Source of the DNA: Neoceratodus forsteri
Taxonomy: Eukaryota > Chordata > Ceratodontiformes > Ceratodontidae
Length of the DNA: 64,000 bases
Assembly (NCBI GenBank): GCA_016271365.2
Contig: CM057451.1
Coordinates: 369,727,501-369,791,500 of the forward strand
Direction of reading: 5' to 3'
Shown in pieces: positions 22,136 to 32,993 of this stretch; the stretch's first letter is position 1, and each line of letters begins with the position of its first letter. A model generated the notes under the pieces. The model was not told the origin of the DNA. It saw only the letters and a list, made by a program, of their open reading frames with translations, and ran no database searches. A program made the translations under genes and the position numbers.

Positions 22136-23955
22136 AAGAGAGGTGCTGCAGCTCGGTAGGAATACATTCTAGGAAAGTAAATTTCAAATAAAAACTTTGT
22201 AACTACATAGTCTAATAGGTTTCCATGTGTTGTTTTTATGTAAACACATCTCTAAATGTGAATTGGATTTACTGTATCTACTTTTTTTGTATTTCCCCAC
22301 TCTCCCTCCTTCCCAAACATTTTCCTCATGGTTCCACCTGTCCACCATTCACACAATGAGGTCACTGTGGCTACACACTTCCCACAGTAGGGGTGGTAAA
22401 AAAGGGACTACTTTCACACACAACATCAATGCCAATCTTTGGTCAGCTGGCAAAGGGTGCATACATGCTAGTCAACCTGTTCATTCCCTGCATCCCAGGG
22501 AGTCGAGTACCTCCCCTCCACGATGCCCCCCCCCCCACTGACCTCAGTTGAGGCTTCTGGGGTTATCATGTAAACCCTAGTCTCTCGGATTGTAAGATGA
22601 TGTGTTGCTGCCACGCCACTGGGCTTCTTGCATTTATAGAAATTTAAAAATAAAGGGCCACTCCAGCAGAGCACTTGGAATGTTTTAGGCTATCTGTGGT
22701 GACCCTGGTTTGTGAGCAGATTTGGGTTTCCCACCCTTGCAGGGGCCAAGCACATATGGCTTGGGTCCAGGGAACACATGATGTGGGTTGCTCTGGATTC
22801 GTACCATCTCCTGCCAGTCAGCATAGCATCAGCTGAAAAGGGAGCTGACCTCTGGCCCAGAAGAAATAATATTGTTGAGAAAGCCCTGGCAACTGGGTGA
22901 AAAAAATAAAGTAATTGTGGGAAGGATGGAGAAAAAGGGAAAAAAATGTCAAACAGACATGATGATTTCCCTACTGTGAGTCTCTAGAGAGAAAAAAGGA
23001 GAAATTCCATCATACTTACCATAATTTCATTTCCTGTTAGCACCAACATTGTCAATGGGGACTGATTACATATGGGTAATGTGCTCTCCCTCTGAAGTAG
23101 TGGTACAGCCCAAGAGCAGTGAGCGCAGCATAAAACCCTGGCATCGGGAACATTCAGGATACAACAGTTACTCCGTTTACTATTGTCCACACAGTACTTC
23201 CAAACACACACACAAATGCCAACATCCATGCCCTCAAGGGAATTAATTCCCTTCAGTAAGGAAAAACACATCATCTATTCGAAGTTGAGTCAGCCAATGG
23301 AAAGGTGCAAAGAATACCTTATTTTGGAGAATGTCTTCAATAACCACATCAGTCTCCAGTAATTGTGTCAGTCAGCCCGATCAGCACACCCACCAGCTTG
23401 TCAAATAAACAATGTGCCTTCTCCAGATCTTCACAAGCCTTGTGGATAAACCGTCATCAGTACTGTAATGCAAGCACTTTCAAACAGAAACAACATGTGA
23501 ACATAACTGTATTAACAAGTGTATGCTCACCTCAACTGGTTTGTCACCTCTGCAGGGCCCCCATGTTTAGCCATTTGCCCCTGTGCTATGATCGCACCAG
23601 TAGGCTGACACTGGGCTATTCCAGAAAACAGATCCAGTGCTATCACCTTTGAGTACTGGTCCATACTGGTGCAGTGCAAATACATTGCCAGACGCAGTGC
23701 AAGTAGTGCCAGTGCAGTGCGCTTTAACGGCACTGAATATAGCACTGAGTCTAGCGCTGAACATAAGGGGCAGCTGTGGGTGTGAGGAGGCCACCAATGA
23801 AAGACACACAACACAGCAGCATAGGTATCAGAAATACACTTTACCATAAAAAAAAGGGCAACAGGTCACAAAATAAAATAACAACAATAATGACAATGCT
23901 ATCAATGGCAAAAAGTGTACAGTAATGCACATGTGGCATAATAACCTGCAAGCCA
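22136..23955. other. Mostly unassigned; possible DIRS-like terminus near 22995-23100
   Basis: 'cttaccataatttcatttcc' (near 23016) resembles the 'cttaccataacagtag' motif of the DIRS ends at 3050 and could be another DIRS terminus. A ten-base C run lies near 22528. Several short open frames overlap on both strands at 23365-23850 without a recognisable domain. I see no gene. Confidence 0.35.
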
Positions 23956-24625
23956 TTTACACACGGGGGGGGAATTAAGGCAACTGAGCAGGAGAGGGAT
24001 CTGGGGATTATAATTTCAGATAACCTTAAAGTGGGCAACCAATGCAGCAAGGCAGTGGGCAAAGCAAATAGAATGCTGGCATGCATAAGGAGGGTATAAC
24101 AAGCAGAAGGAGGGAGGTGCTGATGCCCCTTTATAAATCCATGGTGAGGCCTCACCTGGAATACGGGGTCCAGTTCCGGAGACCTCACCTAAGCAAGGAC
24201 ACAGACAGGATTGAAAGGATTCAGAGAAGGGCAGCTAAAATGGTGCATGGTATGCATATGAAGCCCTAAGAGGTGAGGTGGAGGGAATTGGATCTGTACC
24301 CACTGGAGACTAGAAGGGAGTGGGGGGACTTGATAGAAATGTTTAAGTACACAAAGGGGATTAATAAGGTGAGGGAGGGGAGCTTATTTACAAGAAAAGT
24401 AAGTGCTAAAACTAGGGGTCATAGTCTAAGATTAGAAGAAGGAAGGTGTAGGGGCAATGTGAGAGGGCATTACTTCTCTGAGTGAGTGGTGGAGTCCTGA
24501 AACAGACTGCCAGAAGAGGTGGTGGTAGCCAAAATGGTGGAAGGATTCAAGAGGGCATGGGACAGACATAAGGAGCTGACCAGTGGGCGGAGTGGGATGT
24601 CTCTGGACAAAGGAGACAAGTAGGG
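23956..24625 (+). mobile_element. CR1 LINE, C-terminal fragment, interrupted by L2
   Basis: Frames at 24081-24269 and 24273-24485 contain [52 protein letters not shown] and YTKGINKV, the thumb and C-terminal region of CR1 RT. The copy stops near 24625, where an L2 begins. The CR1 3' end reappears in the same orientation at 26223-26299, so the L2 landed inside this CR1. Confidence 0.85.
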
Positions 24626-24629
24626 GCTC

Positions 24630-26222
24630 TGCCCTGAGCAACACAGGTTCAGAGCTGGTCATAGTACCAATATAGCTCTCATGGAGTTCACCAACTTCCT
24701 CCACACAGCTTTGGACTCTGGCTCCATGGCTGGTGCGGTATTCATTGACCTGTCTAAAACCTTTGATACTGTATCGCATCCTCTCCTGTTAACCACCCTC
24801 GACCACCTAGGCTTTGCAACTGGTCCAATCACTTGGTGCGCCAGCTATCTCTCAGCCCGCTCTCAATGTGTGAAAGTTAGTGGAACTCTCTCCAGCACCT
24901 GCCCAATCCACTCTGGAGTCCCCCAGGGCTCTATTCTTGGACCCCTTCTCTTCTCCCTCTTCCTCAACTCGCTACCCAGCAAATGTGCAGGTAAGATCCT
25001 ACTCTACGCTGACGATGCAGTACTCATCGCTTCTGACAGTAACCCCATGTCACTCCAGAATTCTCTCCAGCTTGCCTACGATTCCGCTGAAACCTGGTTC
25101 ACTGAGCACCGACTCATAATCAACCTAAAGAAAACAAAAACCATGCTCTTCTCCCACCCCCAAAATAAGTCCAGCAATTTTCCTCCTGCTATTCACTCCT
25201 CCCTCAATATCCCCATCGAACGGGTGCAGTCCTATAAATACCTTGGAATAATCTTTGACCCAGCCCTCTCCTTCCATGGCCACATCTCCACCTTGAACTC
25301 TGCCGGCAGCACACGGCTGGGCATTCTTTACCGGCACAAAAAATGCCTACCTTCTGACGCTCTCCACTTGGCTGTCACCTCCTCTGTCATATCACTTATC
25401 GACTATGGCCTTCCGGTCTATGGGGCTGCGGATCAGACGGCCCTGAGCAAGGTTCACCTTACACTTAACAAAGCCTGCAGACTTATAACCGGTGCGCCTA
25501 GACTTACCCACACCTGTCTGCTGTACTCCTTGGCTACCCTACTCATCCTGGATGAGCGGCTCATGTTCCATACATGCCAACTCACCTATAAAGCCCTCTA
25601 TGGCCTATCCCCCTCTGGCTTATCTGACTCAATCCACCGAGCTAATCCGACTGTGAACACCCACAGCTCATCCAAATCGACACTGATCATTCCAAGAGCC
25701 AGGACCTCGCAAGGCCAAAGGGCGTTGCCTTACAGAGCGCCCTCTTGGTTTAACTCCCTCCCTGCCATTATCTCTGAATCTCCCTCGTTCGCTTGCTTTA
25801 AACGCAGCCTCAGAAATCACCTGCTCATCTCACACAGATGCCACTGCCGCTAAATAACAAAACAAAAACAAAAAAAAAAAAAAACCTCCCCTCCGACAAC
25901 GCTCACCGAGCCGCACTCCCCCCCTTTCCTACTCACCACCTCCCCTACCCACTCTTCCTCCTTGACCTCCCCTTCCTTCTGCTTCCCAGCCCCACTCCCC
26001 TCTTACCCCCCAATCTCCTTTACATCTCTCCCCACTAACCCTAATTTAGTCTATTTATTCTTCATATGTATTGGAACCAACTGTACCTAGAATGACACTT
26101 CCTTGAACCTGTATTATCTGTTGTCTCCTGTGCCACTGTCTGTGTCCTCTATGTGATGAGGTACCTTTGTAAATGAGCCCCTGGCTCAAAGGTTGTTAAA
26201 CTGATGTTTAAATAAATAAATA
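24630..26222 (+). mobile_element. L2-clade LINE, 5'-truncated, well preserved
   Basis: The copy begins inside the RT (the frame opens before 24681), runs through the C-terminal domain and a pyrimidine-rich 3' region, and ends with CTTTGTAAATGAGCCCCTGG followed by AAATAAATAAATAAA. 5' truncation is normal for target-primed reverse transcription. CR1 sequence on both sides marks the host element. Confidence 0.9.
24681..25853 (+). CDS. L2 reverse transcriptase, partial but uninterrupted
   Basis: A 390-residue frame with no stop covers the RT from motif A to the C-terminus. Visible blocks are AVFIDLSKTFDTVSH (motif A), SGVPQGSILGPLLFSLFLNS (motif B), KILLYADDAVLIAS (motif C; YADD at 25005-25016), INLKKTKTMLFSHPQNK, VQSYKYLGIIFDPALSF, SSVISLIDYGLPVYGAADQ and LPYRAPSWFNSLPAIIS. 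The first ATG is not the native start: the frame continues upstream through QHRFRAGHSTNIAL to the truncation near 24632. All RT catalytic residues are intact, but the endonuclease and N-terminus are absent, so the copy cannot move on its own. The openness suggests a relatively young insertion. Confidence 0.85.
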   Translation: MEFTNFLHTALDSGSMAGAVFIDLSKTFDTVSHPLLLTTLDHLGFATGPITWCASYLSARSQCVKVSGTLSSTCPIHSGVPQGSILGPLLFSLFLNSLPSKCAGKILLYADDAVLIASDSNPMSLQNSLQLAYDSAETWFTEHRLIINLKKTKTMLFSHPQNKSSNFPPAIHSSLNIPIERVQSYKYLGIIFDPALSFHGHISTLNSAGSTRLGILYRHKKCLPSDALHLAVTSSVISLIDYGLPVYGAADQTALSKVHLTLNKACRLITGAPRLTHTCLLYSLATLLILDERLMFHTCQLTYKALYGLSPSGLSDSIHRANPTVNTHSSSKSTLIIPRARTSQGQRALPYRAPSWFNSLPAIISESPSFACFKRSLRNHLLISHRCHCR

Positions 26223-26299
26223 AAGGGTGGGGGAGGGTAAGGAGCAGACTTGGGCCAGAGGGGTCCTTTTCTGCCACCAGATTTCTATGATTCTATCAA
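26223..26299 (+). mobile_element. CR1 3' end (right part of the interrupted CR1)
   Basis: 'gggccagaggggtccttttc' then 'agatttctatgattctatc' is a typical CR1 3' terminus with its short terminal repeats. It continues the CR1 at 23956-24625 across the L2 insertion. Confidence 0.75.
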
Positions 26300-26302
26300 A
26301 AC

Positions 26303-26615
26303 AAAATGGGCAACCACCCATATAACGAAGGAGAACAAAACAAAAAGGGCAACCACCAGTAGAAGGGGGGACAAACCAAAATGGGCAACCGCTCATAAGG
26401 GGGGAGAATAAACAACAGTAGAAGGGCACCTACCCATCAATAGTATTTAAACAAATCAGGGCACACAGCCATAAATATAAAAAAAAAAATAGGGCACCTG
26501 CCCATTAATATATATATATACATATTAGAAAAAAAAACAGGGCACCCACCCCATCAATAATAGTAAAAAAAAAAACAGGGCACCTGCCCATTAATAAATG
26601 CACATATTAAAATGA
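26303..26615. repeat. Degenerate minisatellite, about 33-50-bp units
   Basis: 'aaaatgggcaacc' and later 'cagggcacctgcccat' recur eight or so times, separated by A-rich stretches. Left units use GGGCAACC and right units GGGCACCT, so two subtypes sit side by side. Confidence 0.65.
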
Positions 26616-28324
26616 CCAAAGCCTTATCAAGGGTCTGAAAATGGTGGTGGCTGCTGCAGAAGCTCCCGGATGATGGCTGCTTATAGCCCCTTGACTGCGC
26701 TGGTGCAGTACCCCACCTGCCAAACCAGGAGTCGCAGCAGGTAGATCTGGTGCCTTAGCAGGTGGTCCCATCCCTCCTGCAGCATGACACCTCTCCCTCT
26801 TCTCCTGGCTCCTGTATCGTTCTGAGGACCTACAGAGAGAAATGCACTGAATTTAGCTAGCTGTGCACACAGGATGAGGGACACAGGAGTAACATACTGT
26901 GCATAACAGAAGTACAACTAGCCGATGCATGGGCCACCATGCCACACATAGGTGGAGGGACTCAGCTGCAATGGAATGTGCGTGGCATACCAGAAACAGC
27001 ATATTGAACCCAAACAGCAGAGGAGTGTGCTGCAACAGAGCATGACAAAGCCGTGCAAGGGACACATGACACCAGCAGACATGCCAGATGTGAAAACACA
27101 GCAAATGCAACAGTAGCACCAAGCCAGAGCATGTGAGATCATGTCATGGCCCGAAGGGCTGTGAGCTGCACCTACACACCCAGTTCCCTACACAGCAACC
27201 ATCCAGTATACAGACCAACACAGGTGTGCTGAACAACAGATATTCATGAGTCACCCTTGTCAGCCATAGGGGCAGGCCAAGGCATACACACATTACCCTC
27301 AACAAAGCTAAATACAGACAGCAACATCATGTATCACTGTGTACAGCAGCTGGAGTAACATGTGAGTACAGTGTTGTTGCATGCAGGCAGACCCCTTACA
27401 CACTGTAACACATCAGCACACCACTAACATGGGATGCTGAGCCACCTGGTGACATCCCCAATCCCAGCAGATGCTAGCCCCACCCTAGGTACAGGGTTGC
27501 CACTCATACACAGCCAGTGCAGGGCAGTGGCCCTGTGAAGACCCAGTTGTGTCTGAATGAATGCATGGAACTGCCTGTGTACAGTAGAATAATCATACCC
27601 TAGACATCACTGTGTTGGTTAGATGCTACTTATTATGCATCACAATGTTGATCACATATAGTAAGGTACATGCACTGCCCCCCCCCCTTGCTGCTGATCC
27701 TATGCCACATAATCCCAGCTCTTCTGCAATGCAGTGGCAGAACACCCTGTGCATATGGCACTGGTGCTGGCACAGATGCAGTCAGACCACCAATGGCACA
27801 GTATGGGGTACACGACATGTTGCAGAGGTGTACTGGTACAACAGTGGCCCATGTCTACCACTGCCAGACATACATGCACAACAGACCTGGCTGACAATGA
27901 CAGGCATGCTGCCTGGGGCTGTGAACATAACTGCAAAGGCCCTGGTGCACCAGGTTGGCAGTGCAGGGGACATGCCACCACATGGCGTAATGCAAGCAAA
28001 GGCACAGTACACACTCTGGGAAGCATGCTTGATGTAAGGATGTGCCCAACAGTAGACTACACAAACTACCACACACCACAGTGTCGGAGGCGGGAAAATG
28101 CCCCAATGGCCTGGTGGATGTCCTCAACCAAAACTGTATGGGTGCTGCCCCAACATGCTTTGATGCAGCCTACTGAGACAAATGTGGACAATTCCTCTCA
28201 CATCAGCAGCATGCAGTGCAGCATGCTCAACTCAGCTCTGTTTATAAAAAAGCACAATTCAGCAAAGTATCAATGCACTTGTACATTGATTTAAAACTTC
28301 AAAGTTAAAAATATCAAATAATAA
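26616..28324. other. Unresolved block, left half
   Basis: Many short frames overlap on both strands, but none shows a domain I recognise. The base composition is distinctive: few CpG, many ACA, CAT, TGC and GTAC words. The block resembles 28911-29805 in this respect and may be the same older element, split by the L2 at 28325. Confidence 0.35.
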
Positions 28325-28910
28325 GGAATCTATATCAACAATTCATCCAAATTCAGGGAAAGCAAGGTTATAAAGATGTGTTTTAATGCAGATTTAAAAC
28401 TCTCCACAGTCAGACACTCCCTTATCCGATGAGGTAGACAGTTCCACAGGATAGCAGCCAAAAACACAAATGCCCTGGCACCCGAGGTCTTCAAACGAAC
28501 CCTGGGAACCTCTAGCGATCCCTCATCGGCGGAGCGGAGTGGGTAGAAGTGGTAGGGGCAGAGAAGATCTTGCAGGTAACATGGTTCCTGTCTGTGTAGG
28601 GCTTGATAGGTCATCAAACCAACCCTGAAGGTGATCCACCATTGAATAGACAGCCAGTGCAGGCTGCAGAGCACAGGTGTGATGTGGCAAGATTGAGGTA
28701 AACCAGTCAACAGCCTGGCAGCTGCATTCTGCACCAGCTGAAGAGGCAGATATCAAACCCCGGTAGCTCTAGGTACAGGGAGTTACAATAGTCAAAGCGG
28801 GAGGTCACAAAGGCATGCACCAATGTTGAAAGGTCATCATGCGGGAGCAGGTGCTTAATCAGGGTGATATCCCTGTGTAGACATGCAACCCAGAGGATAA
28901 AACACAAAAT
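28325..28910 (-). mobile_element. L2-clade LINE, C-terminal fragment
   Basis: Minus-strand frames 28907-28707 and 28734-28330 contain IKHLLPHDDLSTLVHAFVTS, RFDYCNSLYLELPGFDI, MQNAAARLLTGLP, TYQALHRQEPCYLQDLL and ILWNCLPHRIRECLTVESFK. They match the C-terminal domain of the L2 at 8981-12072, the same subfamily. The RT core is absent. One frame change near 28730 breaks the reading. Confidence 0.85.
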
Positions 28911-29805
28911 GCATGGTACCTACGTGGATGCATGCCTGAGGAACATCCCTTGGCCAGCTGGTCACTTTGGGCCCCATCATAGCCTGGTGACCCCTCGTCC
29001 TTCTGCTGGTCATGGCTGCCCCACTGATGCTGTCTGGCTCTGGTCTGTCTCTGTTGGGCTGTGGCATGTTTGGAGTAGGACAAAGGAAACATGATCAATA
29101 GCATACACTGGAACACATGGCACAGTACCATAAACAATAAACATTATACACATCCACAGTATATACTGGTGCTGTGCACCAACAGCAACATGTGCATAAT
29201 GTGGATGGACCGGACTGTGCAGGGCCACGTCCTACCACTGCACAAAGCCATGGCACCCCACACAGTCAGGTGAGCCAGGGCCCATACAAGGTAGGAACAC
29301 TGCATCGCACTGTTGTAGCTATGGCCTAGCACCGTGAACATAATCCTGTGTAGTGCCCATATCCAGCTGTCCCCACAACCCCTATCCAACATACCCATAC
29401 ATGTAAGCTACAGGCTATGTACACCTCATAGTATGCACTAGAATGCATGTAGTCACAGGTCGTATACAACAAGGGCACAGGAAGCATACCTGTGCAACAG
29501 TAGGGTAGGCAATTGTACTATAGGTGTAGCCCAAAACAATGGTCAGTCCAAGAGTGGTACATCCTATGCTATATATTACTACACCATGCATTATTTGGAA
29601 TACTGTATGCATATTAGCACACATGCTGCAGGACATGGACAGTGTACACAGGACAGTGGCCTCTGCAGTGAGCCATTGGGTACATATACAACCATAGCTA
29701 GATGCAGACCACATGTCACATGACAGAGGCATCCACTCTAACACTGCAACCATGTCACTATGTAAACACATACCCTTGGTACCATGAAATAGAGAAATAT
29801 AAAAA
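28911..29805. other. Unresolved block, right half
   Basis: Composition is like that of 26616-28324. No domain is recognised in the short frames on either strand. It may be non-coding sequence of an old DNA transposon. Confidence 0.35.
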
Positions 29806-30460
29806 ATAGAAACACAGAATTTGACAGCAGATAAGGACCGCTTGACCCACCCAGTCTGCCCACTTTTTCCCCCCACAGTATCATCACAGATCCTAATTGA
29901 TCTCCAGTTCTTTCTCCCTCCACCCCTGCCCTTTCCATTAGGATACCCTTATGCCTATCGCATGCATGCTTGAATCCACCACTGTCTTTGCCTCCACCAC
30001 CTCCACTGGATGGCTGGTACAGGAATCCACCACTCTTTCTGTGAAGAAGTACTTCCTTACATCTCTCCTGAATCTACCCCCTCCAGCTTCCTAGCATGTC
30101 CCCTTGTTCTTGAACACCTTTTTTTTCTGAAAAATACTTTCCTCCTGTACCTTTTTGACCCCATGAGGTATTTAAAGGTCTCTATCATATTCCCCATCCT
30201 GTCTTTCTTCAAGGGTTTACATGTTGAGGTCCTTTAGTCTCTTATCTTGGGGCTTTTAGTGTAGACCTGCACCATTTTAGCTGCCCTCCTCTGGACTGCC
30301 TCCATTCTGTCTATATCCTTCCAGAGATGTGGTCTCCAGAACTGGACACAGTACTCAAGGTGGGGTCTCACCAGCAATCTATAAAGGGACAACAATACCT
30401 CCCTTTTTCTACTGGTGATACCACTCCCTGGCAGCCACATATTCATCAGGACCACTCATG
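29806..30460 (-). mobile_element. CR1 LINE, 5'-truncated
   Basis: It starts with the inverted CR1 end 'agaaacacagaatttgacag' and 'cttgacccacccagtctgcc'. The minus-strand frame 30455-30234 encodes [19 protein letters not shown] and [15 protein letters not shown], close to the plus-strand CR1 at 36040-36150. The two CR1 copies lie head to head, their 3' ends pointing outward. Confidence 0.85.
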
Positions 30461-30859
30461 ACAGCCAGGGGGATATGTCACTCCCACAGCACTGTGAATT
30501 AGGGGGAGTGGCTTAGGCAGAAGGAAGCCAGGTGTTTGCATTTAAAAACTGGAAGGAGCTGCTGTTAGAACTTTACTGGGACTATATTGCCCTCTGTTCC
30601 TCCCCTCCACCCCCCAACCCTTAGTCGGTTATACTTTTATAGGCACAGGATTTGACTGACAACAGGAACTTCCTGTTTGGGAGCAGGAAGGGAGTGATCA
30701 CAGAGGCACAAAAGACTCACCATTCTAGAAGGAAAAGAGCAGCTCACCATCCCCCCAGCTGCTGGAAGTCTGACTCTGAGCAAGTAAGAAGGAGACTACT
30801 GAGGAATATTGGAGCTCCCTGTCCCAGAACAGGAAGAACAGGAGCTTTAAGGACATGGA

Positions 30860-31147
30860 CATACCTCTCAACTGTACCACATTACGAGGAATTTTCCTCA
30901 TTTTACTTCAGAAAAGCTCCCTGTTCCACATTCAAAGTTAACATTGTAAAGCAAAAATCCATAGTAAATGACGGAACAAATAAATTATTCAATTAATAAC
31001 AGACTTTCTGAACATAAGTGCAACATTTTAACAGTGTTTTGAGCTTCTTAGATAAAGATTTGATTAAGTGTTCCACATTTTGCCCATTTGTTCCACATTT
31101 TGACAGGCAGTGTTCCACATTTGGGGGACAAAAGGTTGAGATGTATG
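30860..31147. mobile_element. hAT-like MITE, 288 bp
   Basis: The terminal inverted repeats are CATACCTCTCAAC (30860-30872) and GTTGAGATGTATG (31135-31147), 12 of 13 matching. The 8-bp flanks are gacatgga (30852-30859) and ggcacgga (31148-31155), which agree at 6 of 8 with both differences being transitions. This fits an aged 8-bp target duplication, the hAT size. The interior carries 'ttccacatt' four times (30924, 31071, 31091, 31113). No coding capacity. Confidence 0.6.
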
Positions 31148-31256
31148 GGCACGGAGGCAGTAGGAAAGTAGGGATTAAAAAATTATATATAAAAAAAAAA
31201 AAACAGAGAGAGGAAAGAGTAAGTATACAAAACAGTTAAGGGGCCACAAATAAGAC

Positions 31257-32453
31257 ATGATGGGAGTGGTGCAGTGCACTGGCTGTGGAGCAGCAGTCTT
31301 CTGGGAGACGTTCTGGAGGATGCAGTGTTGTCCCATCTGCAGGCACCTTTCTGGGATAATGGAGGAGGTTGCTCATCTCCAGGCTGAGTTGGCCAGGATT
31401 CAGGGGACCTCCTTTCCCACCCAGGGACCACCAGGGCCACCACCACTGCCTCTGAGGTTGCCAAGACAGAGGAGTGGTTGCACCACAGTGGACAGGAAGT
31501 GTGATGGTGGTGGAACAGAGGTGCATCCCTCCAGTTGTACCTCTCCACAATTCATATGCTGTTCTGACAGAGTGTGGTTCCTCTATGGAGGCACCCACAG
31601 TGGAGACCAAGGAGGATGCTGGGAACCTCCACAAAGGAGACCCACAGGAGGGTGGCATGGAACTCCACAGGGGACAGAAACAACACCTGGTGGGGAACTC
31701 CATTGTTAACAGTGTAGAACTGGGGGAGGGAGGGAAGAGGGAGATAAAGTACCTGCCTGGTGCCATGGCTTGGAGGGACGGGGAGCGAATCCTCAGGATT
31801 ACGGGAACAGCTGCACAGGGGACAGAGCTGGATGTCATTGTCCACCTAGGGACAAATGATCTGGTTGGGAAAGGAATCAGAGCAGTGCAGGAGGAGTTTG
31901 TGGAGTTTGGGAGGGGCCTTAGACAAGTAGCACGCACGGTAACCTTCTCAGAGGTGCTGCCTGGGGAGCCATTTGGTTTGTCGAAATGCATCAGCCCGAT
32001 GCTCTGTATCCCGGCCCCGGGCACCCAAAGCATGGTTGTCCGACATCAGGAATTTACCCTTAGCGGAGTGAGAATCCTTAAGTGTGGGGGTGAAGCCCAC
32101 ACATGGGGGGTGTGGGGGTGAAGCCCCCCAAATCACTTGCTGGGGGTAAAATCCCGATGTTGGACAATCATGTTTTGGGTGCCCGGGGTTGGGATATGGA
32201 GCATCAGGCTGATGCATTTCGGCAAATCATAGTATATCCACTGCCTGTCTATGGCATGGGTGAGGCTAGGGTGCTCCATATCACAGGATTCAATCAGAGG
32301 TTGAAAAACTGGTGCAGCGCTCAGGGTTTTGGCTTCATTGTGGACTGGGGGTCCACCTGGAGGGATGCAGGCCTATACTGGTGCGATGGTCTGCATCTGT
32401 CCAGGAAGGGAACCAGGATCCTAGATGATAGGTTTACATGGAATGTCTGTTGA
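31257..32453 (+). pseudogene. CR1 ORF1: cysteine motif and SGNH esterase-like domain
   Basis: The N-terminal part (frame at 31257) has paired cysteines, QCTGCGAAVFWE and MQCCPICRHL, resembling a zinc-binding motif, followed by MEEVAHLQAELARIQ, a short coiled coil. A frame change leads into the esterase-like domain: VGNSIV (block I, serine kept, GDS changed to GNS), DVIVHLGTND (block III, 31837-31860) and, after the foldback insertion, CDGLHLSRKG (block V; Asp-x-x-His at 32385-32396). CR1 ORF1 proteins of vertebrates commonly combine these parts and act in the RNA-protein particle. The gene is broken by frameshifts and the 250-bp insertion. Confidence 0.75.
31977..32226. mobile_element. Foldback element with 88-bp inverted arms
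   Basis: Arms 31977-32064 and 32139-32226 are inverse complements with a modest number of mismatches. They begin 'tttgtcgaaatgcatcagc' and end 'gctgatgcatttcggcaaa'. The 74-bp loop carries 'gtgtgggggtgaagccc' twice. The insertion falls between blocks III and V of the CR1 ORF1 esterase. No clear target duplication was found. It is non-coding, a MITE of unknown class. Confidence 0.75.
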
Positions 32454-32454
32454 C

Positions 32455-32777
32455 CATGCCTGTACTACGCTGTTTATCTACCTCGTGATGTTATCTATGT
32501 GCCTGACAATCTGGTATGTACTCTGATTTGTCTGTTATTGATGTATTGTATCTTGCTGATCTTCTGGGCTGTCTGTAGACATCTGTTGCCCTAGCCTGAA
32601 TTAAGCTACTAACTACCTCCAGATGTATATTGTGTGCCTGATGCCATTTTATGTACCCTGTATTTGCCTGATGTTCATGTTTGTACCTTTGTAATCATCC
32701 TGGGTCGCACCTGAAAATAGGCACTTGGCTGTCTAGTGTGTACCTGCATAACAAAAGCAAATAAATAAATAAATGCT
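32455..32777 (+). mobile_element. L2-type LINE 3' tail inserted in CR1
   Basis: It ends with 'cacctgaaaataggcacttg', 'tagtgtgtacctgcataac' and an AAAT repeat. The same module appears inverted at 38290, 50553 and 57755. It lies between ORF1 and the endonuclease of the CR1. Its left boundary is a guess. Confidence 0.6.
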
Positions 32778-32993
32778 TAATTGGCAAGTATTTAAACTAG
32801 CCAAGGGGGGAGGCACTGAAAAGGAGAAGGGAAATCCTAGTCCCCCCCCAAAAAAATCAGAGTAGTTAGTGAGGTATACACCAAGATAGAGAAGCCAATA
32901 GGGAGAAGGACAGGGGTAAAAGGAGAAAAAGACAAAGGCAGTAAGGACAGGGATAGGGCAAAAAGGGGTAAGGCCATCAAAAAATGGAGGGTA

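Noticed and set aside
24432..24779. 115-codon minus-strand frame across the CR1/L2 junction
   Set aside because: It spans two elements that both read on the plus strand; antisense shadow.
26681..26917. Host exon or DNA-transposon protein fragment on the minus strand
   Set aside because: I considered a Harbinger Myb-like segment, but no helix-turn-helix residues or partner transposase could be recognised.
27612..28294. Overlapping 141- and 186-codon frames on the plus strand, with 90-108-codon frames opposite
   Set aside because: Open frames in all directions with no domain point to stop-poor composition rather than a gene.
29415..29876. 153-codon minus-strand frame
   Set aside because: Its start lies inside the CR1 3' end and the rest falls in the unresolved block; no recognisable motif.
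31236..32033. 265-codon minus-strand frame
   Set aside because: It overlaps the plus-strand CR1 ORF1 and esterase blocks and is an antisense shadow of GC-rich coding sequence; no domain is visible in it.
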